In this document: positions 6,450 to 11,745 of the stretch, one piece after another
Position numbering within the stretch: position 1 is the stretch's first letter
Layout: the number at the start of each line of letters is the position of its first letter
Origin: Gammaproteobacteria bacterium
GTDB lineage: Bacteria; Pseudomonadota; Gammaproteobacteria; Eutrophobiales; Eutrophobiaceae
Length of the DNA stretch: 11,745 bases
Reading direction: 5' to 3'
Assembly: GCA_015661095.1 (NCBI GenBank)
Contig: JACVQI010000040.1
Location: 1-11,745, forward strand
Translations under genes and position numbers: made by a program
The notes under the pieces: model-generated
Database searches by the model: none
Told to the model about the DNA's origin: nothing
The model's input: the letters and a program-made list of their open reading frames with translations, nothing else

Positions 6450-6613
6450 TCAGTAGTAAGGAATTTCCTGTCTGATTTCCTATATTTAAGGGGTGTTTCA
6501 TGGATTTAGGTGTAATATATTGAAAGCTCTGATTAATTCCTCCGTGAATAAACCTGAGAGGGAATGAAAACACGGTTGTCATTTCTCTTGCATATTTCAT
6601 TCACTTTTTGTGG

Positions 6614-6641
6614 TTGAAAGATAGCGGTATATTCTTAATAT
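6614..6641 (+). promoter_or_regulatory. Candidate sigma-70 promoter for gshA
   Basis: TTGAAA (6614-6619) and TAATAT (6636-6641) are spaced 16 bp. This places transcription start close to 6648, the first base of a perfect hairpin. An alternative -10, TATATT (6628-6633), lacks a good -35. Prediction by eye. Confidence 0.35.
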
Positions 6642-6647
6642 CTCAGC

Positions 6648-6666
6648 AACCTCTGTTGCAGAGGTT
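6648..6666 (+). promoter_or_regulatory. Stem-loop in the gshA leader
   Basis: AACCTCTG (6648-6655), TTG loop, CAGAGGTT (6659-6666) is a perfect 8-bp stem 40 nt before the gshA ATG. No T-tract follows, so it is not a terminator. Its predicted position at the very 5' end of the mRNA would suit a 5' stabilising stem-loop or a regulator-binding operator in DNA. Confidence 0.5.
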
Positions 6667-6706
6667 CCATGAATAATAACTAGCATTAGGTTACAAAGGA
6701 CAACAG

Positions 6707-8002
6707 ATGTCGACTATCCCTGCTTACCCGGCGCCTGGCCCGGCGATGTCTCTGAGCGGTCCGCTGCTGGAGGTCGAAAAACGTATCCTCGAGCGGATGG
6801 CCGATATTGAGGCTGGATTTCGCTGTCATTGGCGGAAAACGCCAGCCCCATTCTATGCCTCCGTCGATTTGCGCAATGCCGGGTTTAAAATCGCGCCGGT
6901 GGATACCAATCTGTTTCCGGCCGGATTCAACAACCTCAACCCGGACTATGAACCCTTATGCATACAGGCCGTGCAACAGGCCGTGGCTCTCAGCGGCGTT
7001 ACCGTTGATCGCATCTTGATCGTTCCCGAGAACCACACCCGTAACCTGTTTTATCTGGAGAGTGTCGCGGTGCTGCAGGAGATCATTGAACGGGCCGGTT
7101 TTGCCGTGCGGATTGGATCGATCATTCCGGGGCTGGAAACTTCCATGCGCATCGAGTTGAAATCCGGCCGCACGATACTGCTGGAACCGCTGCAACGCAA
7201 CGGCGATGAAGTTCATGTCGGCGATTTCCGGCCGGACCTGGTACTGCTCAATAATGACATGTCCGCCGGCATCCCAGCCATACTGGAAGAGATCAAGCAA
7301 ACCGTTACGCCTGCATTGCAACTCGGCTGGTCGCACCGTCTCAAGTCCGTGCATTTCGGCCATTATCAGCAGGTCGCCAGTGAGTTCGCGCAACAACTGG
7401 ACATCGATCCCTGGTTGATCGATCCGATGTTTCGTAATTGCGGGGAAGTGGATTTTATGGCCGGCAGCGGTATCTCCTGTCTGACCAGAAATATCGAAAC
7501 GCTGTTGACCGCCATACGCAAGAAGTATGAAGAATACCAGGTCAGCCAGGAGCCATTCGTGATGGTGAAGGCGGATGCAGGCACTTATGGCATGGGGGTC
7601 ATGACCGTGCATAGACCGGATGATGTGATTGAGTTGAATCGCAAGCAGCGGACCCGGATGGCCACCACCAAGGAAGGGCAAAAAATCACCCGCGTAATTA
7701 TCCAGGAAGGCGTCTATACCCGTGAGACCTGGGGCGAACAAAATTTCGTGGCGGAGCCGGTGATCTACATGATTGGTCAAAGTGTGGTGGGCGGTTTTTA
7801 CCGGGTCCATTCACAGCGAGCCATCAATGAAAATCTGAATTCCCCCGGCATGCGCTTTGAACGGCTGGCGTTCGATGATTGCTGCATCGCCCCGGACAAG
7901 CACCAGGATCCGGATGCGCACCCGAATCGTTTCTACACCTATGGCGTTATCGCCCGCCTGGCACTGCTGGCGGCCGCCCGGGAACGGGCAAGCTTGGGAT
8001 AG
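6707..8002 (+). CDS. gshA: Glutamate-cysteine ligase, Acidithiobacillus-type GshA
   Basis: This enzyme joins L-glutamate and L-cysteine using ATP, the first step of glutathione synthesis in the cytosol. The 431-residue sequence belongs to the compact GshA class known from Acidithiobacillus, Nitrosomonas and related proteobacteria (TIGR02049 type), distinct from the E. coli enzyme of about 518 residues. Recognisable blocks are VDTNLFPAGFNNLNPDY (65-81), VPENHTRN (106-113), MVKADAGTYGMGVM (286-299, a glycine-rich ATP-binding loop), IIQEGV (331-336), AEPVIYMIG (349-357), GGFYRVH (362-368) and NENLNSPG (374-381). The start ATG at 6707 has a strong AAAGGA site (6695-6700). gshB, often adjacent to gshA or rsmE in related genomes, is absent here. 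The gene converges on algR across a MITE-like element. Confidence 0.95.
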   Translation: MSTIPAYPAPGPAMSLSGPLLEVEKRILERMADIEAGFRCHWRKTPAPFYASVDLRNAGFKIAPVDTNLFPAGFNNLNPDYEPLCIQAVQQAVALSGVTVDRILIVPENHTRNLFYLESVAVLQEIIERAGFAVRIGSIIPGLETSMRIELKSGRTILLEPLQRNGDEVHVGDFRPDLVLLNNDMSAGIPAILEEIKQTVTPALQLGWSHRLKSVHFGHYQQVASEFAQQLDIDPWLIDPMFRNCGEVDFMAGSGISCLTRNIETLLTAIRKKYEEYQVSQEPFVMVKADAGTYGMGVMTVHRPDDVIELNRKQRTRMATTKEGQKITRVIIQEGVYTRETWGEQNFVAEPVIYMIGQSVVGGFYRVHSQRAINENLNSPGMRFERLAFDDCCIAPDKHQDPDAHPNRFYTYGVIARLALLAAARERASLG

Positions 8003-8047
8003 ACTGGCTGGTCAATCAGAAAATTCCTGCACCATCCCCGGATGCTT

Positions 8048-8277
8048 TAGCCCGCATTTCTCACCACCTCCCTACTGTAGTCGCCGATCCACTTATGTAC
8101 AGGATGTACGGTATGCCGGTTATGCAGGAGCAATAACCGGCCGCTGTGAAGGACCGTACTCCCTCAGGCCGGTTCGACGTAGTGTTGGCTACGCCTGCAC
8201 CGTCCTTCAGTCCGTGCGGCCCATCACAGCGGCGCCTCGGCGTCCTCGCTACGGCAGGCGGTGAGAAATGCGGGCTA
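8048..8277. mobile_element. MITE-like non-coding element with 18-bp terminal inverted repeats
   Basis: TAGCCCGCATTTCTCACC (8048-8065) and its exact reverse complement (8260-8277) bound a 230-bp GC-rich segment; allowing two mismatches the arms extend to about 24 bp. Both ends carry TA, which would match TA target duplication of the Tc1/mariner/IS630 class. Inside are further palindromes: GCCGGTTAT/ATAACCGGC (8115-8123/8133-8141), GCCGCTGTGA/TCACAGCGGC (8140-8149/8224-8233), TGAAGGAC/GTCCTTCA (8147-8154/8202-8209) and CAGG+CGTAG/CTACG+CCTG (8165-8168, 8178-8182 / 8189-8197). No open frame looks coding. It lies between convergent gshA and algR and could end both transcripts. The family cannot be named without a genome search. 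Confidence 0.6.
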
Positions 8278-8998
8278 GGCGCTGGCGCAGCGCGTGTAGG
8301 TGCCGGCGGCTCACCGGCAGACCGTTGGCAACATCCTGCAGATACAGATAAAAACCGCCGTCCTGGCCTTTTTTAAGCAACTGGATGAATTTGGGCGCGA
8401 TCAACGCATTGCGATGGATGCGCAGGAACCGATCCGGAAACTCTTGCTCCAGTGATTTGAGAGAATCATCGATTAACGTCTCCTTGCCCGACCAGCCGAC
8501 ATTGACGTATTTCTGTTCGGCCTTCAAATAGCGTATCTCGGTAACCGGTACTAATTCGATCTTGCCGTAATTACTGGCGCTCAGGTGGCTGCGCGCTATC
8601 GGGCCATCGGTCGCGGCCCGCAGCGCCGCGGCGGTGGCTCGTTTGATCAGGCGCGAGCGTTGCAAGGCGGACTCCAGCCGCTCGCGCCGGATGGGTTTCA
8701 TCAAATAATCCACAGCCTGCAACTCAAAGGCCCGGATGGCATGATCCTGATAAGCCGTTGTGAAGATGATGGCAGGGGGTTGTTCGAGCAAGGACAGATG
8801 ATAGGCTGTCTCCAGCCCGTCCATTACCGGCATCCGGATATCCAGCAGCACTATATCTGGTTCTGCTTGCTGAACTTGTGTCAGTGCGACCAGGCCATTG
8901 TCGGCTTCCAGCAGCTGATAGCCGGGATCGAGAGCCGTGAGCAAATCCTTCAAGCGCTCCCGCGCCAGCCGCTCGTCATCAACTATCAATATCTTCAT
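8249..8998 (-). CDS. algR: AlgR-like LytTR response regulator
   Basis: The 249-residue regulator has an N-terminal receiver domain (1-118) with acidic pair Asp7/Asp8, phosphoacceptor Asp53 (LLDIRMP), Thr80/81 and Lys101 (KP), then a LytTR DNA-binding domain (about 138-240) with IELVPVTEIRYLKAEQKYV (147-165) and RIHRNALI (193-200). It closely follows the AlgR pattern (MKILIVDDERLARERL; FLRIHRNALI; VSRRHLHALR). In Pseudomonas AlgR controls alginate, type IV pili and virulence genes; the exact regulon here is unknown. It overlaps algZ by 20 nt (8979-8998), indicating translational coupling; no independent ribosome site is evident. The end is odd: the last residues, ARISHRLP (242-249), and the stop lie in the inverted repeat of the element at 8048-8277, beyond the usual AlgR end. 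Confidence 0.93.
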   Translation of the reverse strand: MKILIVDDERLARERLKDLLTALDPGYQLLEADNGLVALTQVQQAEPDIVLLDIRMPVMDGLETAYHLSLLEQPPAIIFTTAYQDHAIRAFELQAVDYLMKPIRRERLESALQRSRLIKRATAAALRAATDGPIARSHLSASNYGKIELVPVTEIRYLKAEQKYVNVGWSGKETLIDDSLKSLEQEFPDRFLRIHRNALIAPKFIQLLKKGQDGGFYLYLQDVANGLPVSRRHLHALRQRLARISHRLP

Positions 8999-10031
8999 AC
9001 GGGTATGGTATCCGGATGACAGCCCGATACTGATGATCGGCGCGCGCCACCTGCAACAGTTCGGGCTGGTGATAGAGTGTGGTCAGGCGCTCGCTGACGT
9101 TCTCCTGTGCCAGCCGGTTGCCAGGCTGATCGCCGCTGGCCGAGGTTGGCAGCGGATTTTCAATGCTCAGTACGATATAGCCGCCTTCTCTGGCGCCGGC
9201 AATCCTGATCCGACCCCCATTCGGTAATAATTCAATACCGTGATAAATGGCATTCTCCAGCAGTGGTTGCAGGATGAGTGCCGGTATGCGTGCCTGCTCC
9301 GGCAGGTCCTGCAGCAGCCAGTCTATTTCCAGCCTGTCACCCAGGCGGTGTTTTTCGATGCGCAGGTAGCGTCTGCATAAATCGATCTCGTCCTGCAGGG
9401 TGCTTAACCGCTGGTCCTCACTCAAGGTGACACGAAACAGATCGGACAGATCCTCTATGATTTCCTCCGCCAGATCCGGTTGCCGGCGCGTCAGGCTGGC
9501 AATGGTATTCATACAGTTAAACAGGAAGTGCGGCCGGATCCGCGCTTGCAGGGCCTGGAAGCGCGCGGCCGATTCGGATTTGATCCTTCTGCCCCACTGG
9601 TGATGGATGTAAAAATAGTGCAAGGTCAGCGCCCAGGTGATGGCGCTGATCCCCATGCATTGCAGCAGGAACAACCCATGCCCGTTGCGGGCTGGTTCAA
9701 CTTCAATACCCCGGTCGACGAACAGTCGCCAGGCGAGTTCGGTGATAATCAGACTGACGAGGAGCGTAATCAGGTAGCTGACTGTGGCCAGCCACGGATC
9801 GCTCAGCCGATCCAGCCAGCGCCGGCACAGGCATAACAATGCGATGCAACTGAGGGCAACCCACTGAATGAATAATGAATAAACTGCCAGATTGAACAAT
9901 CTCCCCGTTTGGTCGGCCGGTTGGGCAAGGGTCAGAATGATCGCCAGCAGTTCGGCCAGAATAATGACCACGAACACTATTCGGGTACCGCAGAAGTCAG
10001 GCAGAAAGGAAGTGGATCTCATTCCGGGCAC
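8979..10031 (-). CDS. algZ: AlgZ/FimS-like membrane histidine kinase
   Basis: The 350-residue LytS-family sensor has four predicted membrane helices (about 18-36, 46-69, 82-104, 118-140) and no large periplasmic domain. A cytoplasmic His_kinase domain follows with LQARIRPHFLFNCMNTI (161-177, phosphorylated His168), then an ATPase domain with N-box LQPLLENAIYHGI (254-266, Asn260) and ENVSERLTTLY (310-320). The glycine boxes are weak (IENPLP where DNGxG is expected), a trait I recall for the AlgZ/FimS branch. It should phosphorylate or otherwise gate the overlapping AlgR. The start is GTG at 10031 (chosen here) or the in-frame ATG at 10022 three codons later; neither has a clear Shine-Dalgarno, and the ATG is at least as likely. 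It is divergent from argH, as in Pseudomonas. Confidence 0.93.
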   Translation of the reverse strand: MPGMRSTSFLPDFCGTRIVFVVIILAELLAIILTLAQPADQTGRLFNLAVYSLFIQWVALSCIALLCLCRRWLDRLSDPWLATVSYLITLLVSLIITELAWRLFVDRGIEVEPARNGHGLFLLQCMGISAITWALTLHYFYIHHQWGRRIKSESAARFQALQARIRPHFLFNCMNTIASLTRRQPDLAEEIIEDLSDLFRVTLSEDQRLSTLQDEIDLCRRYLRIEKHRLGDRLEIDWLLQDLPEQARIPALILQPLLENAIYHGIELLPNGGRIRIAGAREGGYIVLSIENPLPTSASGDQPGNRLAQENVSERLTTLYHQPELLQVARADHQYRAVIRIPYPYEDIDS

Positions 10032-10059
10032 CGGGTTCGATGATTTGCGGTCAGCATGG

Positions 10060-10067
10060 AGTATAAT
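10060..10067. promoter_or_regulatory. Overlapping divergent -10 boxes between algZ and argH
   Basis: On the + strand TATAAT (10062-10067) is a perfect -10 for argH with a leader of about 28 nt. On the - strand TATACT (10065-10060) could be the -10 for algZ. Neither has a good -35. A small palindrome TAATG-T-CATTA (10064-10074) overlaps them. If both are real the two promoters would exclude each other. Confidence 0.35.
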
Positions 10068-10101
10068 GTCATTACATTATTGTAGAGATCCTCGCATAAA
10101 G

Positions 10102-11508
10102 ATGACAGCCAAGCGTGCAAGAGTAAAGCCCTGGAGTGGCAGATTTTCCATGCCGACCGACGCTAACGTGGAACGTTTCACCGAATCGGTCAGTTTTGAT
10201 CAGCGCTTATATCATCACGATATCATGGGGTCGATTGCGCACGTCCGCATGTTGGCCAGGGTCAGGGTTCTGTCCCGGCAGGAATCGCGGCGGATCATCA
10301 AGGGCCTGCAGATGATCGAAAAACGCATAGCCGCGGGGCGGTTTAACTGGCAGACCCGGCTGGAAGATGTGCATATGAATATCGAAACTGCCCTGGTCGA
10401 GGCGATCGGTGAGGTCGGCAAGAAAGTGCACACCGGACGTTCCCGCAATGACCAGGTGGCGACGGATCTGCGTTTATATCTGCGGGATGAGATCGATTCC
10501 GTAACGCATTTGCTGGTTGCGTTAATGACTGCCCTGGTGGCCGTTGCCGGGCGCGAGGCCGCCACCATCATGCCAGGTTTTACCCATATGCAGGCGGCCC
10601 AGCCGGTGACCTTCGGTCATCATATGCTGGCCTGGTACGAGATGTTGAAGCGCGATCAGCAACGGCTGGCGGACTGCCGCAAGCGCGTGAATATTCTGCC
10701 GTTGGGAGCGGCCGCCCTGGCCGGCACCAGCTTTCCGATTGACCGGAACTATACCGCGAAGCTGCTGGGTTTCGCTGGCGTCGCGGAAAACTCCCTGGAT
10801 GCTGTGAGCGATCGGGATTTCGCCATCGAGTTTTGTGCCGCTGCTGCCCTGATCATGCTGCACCTGTCGCGTTTCGCCGAAGAGCTGGTGCTGTGGCTGT
10901 CGCCGCAATTCGGTTTTATCGACATCGGCGATGCCTGGTGCACCGGTTCTTCCATCATGCCGCAGAAGAAGAATCCGGATATACCGGAACTGGTGCGTGG
11001 CAAGACCGGCCGGGTGTATGGCGATCTGCTGGCCTTGCTGACCCTGATGAAGGCGCAACCGCTGGCCTATAATCGGGATAACCAGGAAGACAAACAGGCC
11101 CTGTTTGATGCGATCGACACGGTCAAGGCTTGCCTCACGGTATTCACCGGCATGATCCCGGCTGTGGAGGTCAAGGCCGAGGTATTACACAAGGCGGCGC
11201 TCAAGGGTTATGCCACGGCCACCGATCTGGCTGATTATCTGGTCCGCAAAGGCGTCAGTTTCCGGGATGCCCATGCGGTGGTCGGTGCCGTGGTGAAATA
11301 CGCCATCGATCAAAACAAGGACCTGCCAGCACTGAGTCTGCGGGAATTACGCCGCTTCAGCCGGAAAATCGGCGCTGATGTCCATCCATATCTGGAACTA
11401 ACCGGCTCCGTACAGGCCAGAGATCATATCGGTGGCACGGCCCCGGCCCGGGTGCGGCAGGCGGTCCGGTCCGCGCAGCGCTACCTGAAAGCGCTGCGCA
11501 AACAGTAG
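10102..11508 (+). CDS. argH: Argininosuccinate lyase
   Basis: ArgH cleaves argininosuccinate to arginine and fumarate, the last step of arginine synthesis, as a cytosolic homotetramer of the fumarase/aspartase superfamily. With the ATG at 10102 the protein has 468 residues, close to the usual 457-464. Its opening WSGRF...VERFTESVSFDQRLYHHDIMGSIAH matches family starts. Other blocks are VHMNIETAL (about 92-100), KVHTGRSRNDQVATDLRL (about 110-127, substrate binding), MPGFTHMQAAQPVTFGHH (about 157-174, catalytic His) and GSSIMPQKKNPDIPELVRG (about 284-302, the superfamily signature with the catalytic serine loop). The frame stays open upstream to 9892, but that part is antisense to algZ and has no homology. 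The ribosome site is weak. AsmA-type coding begins 10 nt after the stop, so they are likely cotranscribed. Confidence 0.97.
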   Translation: MTAKRARVKPWSGRFSMPTDANVERFTESVSFDQRLYHHDIMGSIAHVRMLARVRVLSRQESRRIIKGLQMIEKRIAAGRFNWQTRLEDVHMNIETALVEAIGEVGKKVHTGRSRNDQVATDLRLYLRDEIDSVTHLLVALMTALVAVAGREAATIMPGFTHMQAAQPVTFGHHMLAWYEMLKRDQQRLADCRKRVNILPLGAAALAGTSFPIDRNYTAKLLGFAGVAENSLDAVSDRDFAIEFCAAAALIMLHLSRFAEELVLWLSPQFGFIDIGDAWCTGSSIMPQKKNPDIPELVRGKTGRVYGDLLALLTLMKAQPLAYNRDNQEDKQALFDAIDTVKACLTVFTGMIPAVEVKAEVLHKAALKGYATATDLADYLVRKGVSFRDAHAVVGAVVKYAIDQNKDLPALSLRELRRFSRKIGADVHPYLELTGSVQARDHIGGTAPARVRQAVRSAQRYLKALRKQ

Positions 11509-11518
11509 GGTGATCATT

Positions 11519-11745
11519 ATGAAAAAACTCATCAAGATATTAATTGGCATCGTCGGGTTGCTGGTGGTGGTGGCGCTGGCTCTCGTTATATATGTCGCCA
11601 CGCTGGATCCCAATGATTACAAGGAAATGATCACCAGCCGCGTACGGGCGGAAACCGGCCGGGAATTGACCCTGAATGGCGATCTCAAAATCAATTATTA
11701 CCCCTGGCTGGGACTGGAGATCAACGATGTCACGTTGACCAATCC
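11519..11745 (+). CDS. AsmA family protein, N-terminal part (3' end outside window)
   Basis: The ATG at 11519 has a good GGGTGA ribosome site (11508-11513) overlapping the argH stop, and the frame runs open to the window end (75 codons). The product starts with a basic tip MKK, a membrane helix (about residues 4-27), then LDPNDYKEMITSRVRAETGR (29-48), ELTLNGDLKINYYPWLGLEI (49-68) and NDVTLTN (69-75). This is the usual opening of AsmA-like inner-membrane proteins, which project a long beta-groove into the periplasm and are implicated in outer-membrane biogenesis and lipid transport. The substrate cannot be told from the fragment. It probably sits in one transcript with argH. Confidence 0.9.
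   Translation, partial: MKKLIKILIGIVGLLVVVALALVIYVATLDPNDYKEMITSRVRAETGRELTLNGDLKINYYPWLGLEINDVTLTN

Noticed and set aside
6956..7810. Long open frame (284 codons) on the - strand inside gshA
   Set aside because: It is fully antisense to a well-conserved enzyme, shows no family motifs and has biased shadow composition.
8115..8141. Hairpin with GGA in its loop, resembling a CsrA/RsmA site
   Set aside because: It lies within the repeat, downstream of gshA and not near a start codon; a three-base core is too common to support a call.
8171..8177. GGTTCGA resembling a tRNA T-loop inside the MITE-like element
   Set aside because: No acceptor, D or anticodon stems can be drawn around it; the match is seven bases only.
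7857..8264. Open frame on the + strand from the end of gshA through the MITE-like element
   Set aside because: It starts inside gshA in another frame, crosses the repeat, and has no protein-family features.
9892..10101. An open extension of 70 codons before the argH ATG
   Set aside because: It is antisense to algZ, has no resemblance to ArgH N-termini, and the ATG at 10102 gives the normal family length.
10522..11058. 178-codon - strand open frame within argH
   Set aside because: Antisense shadow of conserved ArgH blocks including the superfamily signature.

Overview
The window looks like ordinary chromosome from a gammaproteobacterium of moderate GC content. Evidence for this is an Rsd/AlgQ-family anti-sigma factor, an AlgZ/AlgR LytTR two-component pair divergent from argH (the arrangement I recall from Pseudomonas), rsmE, and a glutamate-cysteine ligase of the Acidithiobacillus/Nitrosomonas type rather than the E. 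coli type. The species cannot be named from this sequence. Dispersed repeats in several gene gaps suggest a non-model environmental lineage.

Layout. Positions 2-307 hold the end of a possible pilin-like gene with a strong terminator. A REPIN-like double palindrome (422-504) follows, then a lone ABC ATPase (569-1297). A repeat-rich gap with two inverted copies of a CACAGAG-type repeat leads into a reverse-strand cpYpsA/SLOG-family gene (1497-1988) whose last residues are encoded by the repeat. A divergent DUF4124-type secreted protein (2064-2573) converges on a membrane Ser/Thr kinase (2662-4122). After a 416-base gap come rsd/algQ (4539-5006), a convergent TerB-family gene (5063-5545), rsmE (5718-6449) and gshA (6707-8002).

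A 230-bp MITE-like element (8048-8277) lies between gshA and the convergent algR (8249-8998) and supplies algR's last codons. algR overlaps algZ by 20 nt (8979-10031). Divergent from algZ is argH (10102-11508), followed 10 nt later by the start of an asmA-type gene that runs off the window.

Functional themes are regulation (Rsd-type sigma control, AlgZ-AlgR signalling, Ser/Thr kinase), core metabolism (arginine and glutathione synthesis), rRNA methylation and envelope proteins. I see no clear new multi-gene system. The most unusual content is the repeat biology: three unrelated repeat types in gene gaps, two of which extend the C-termini of neighbouring proteins, plus an unusual hairpin in the gshA leader.
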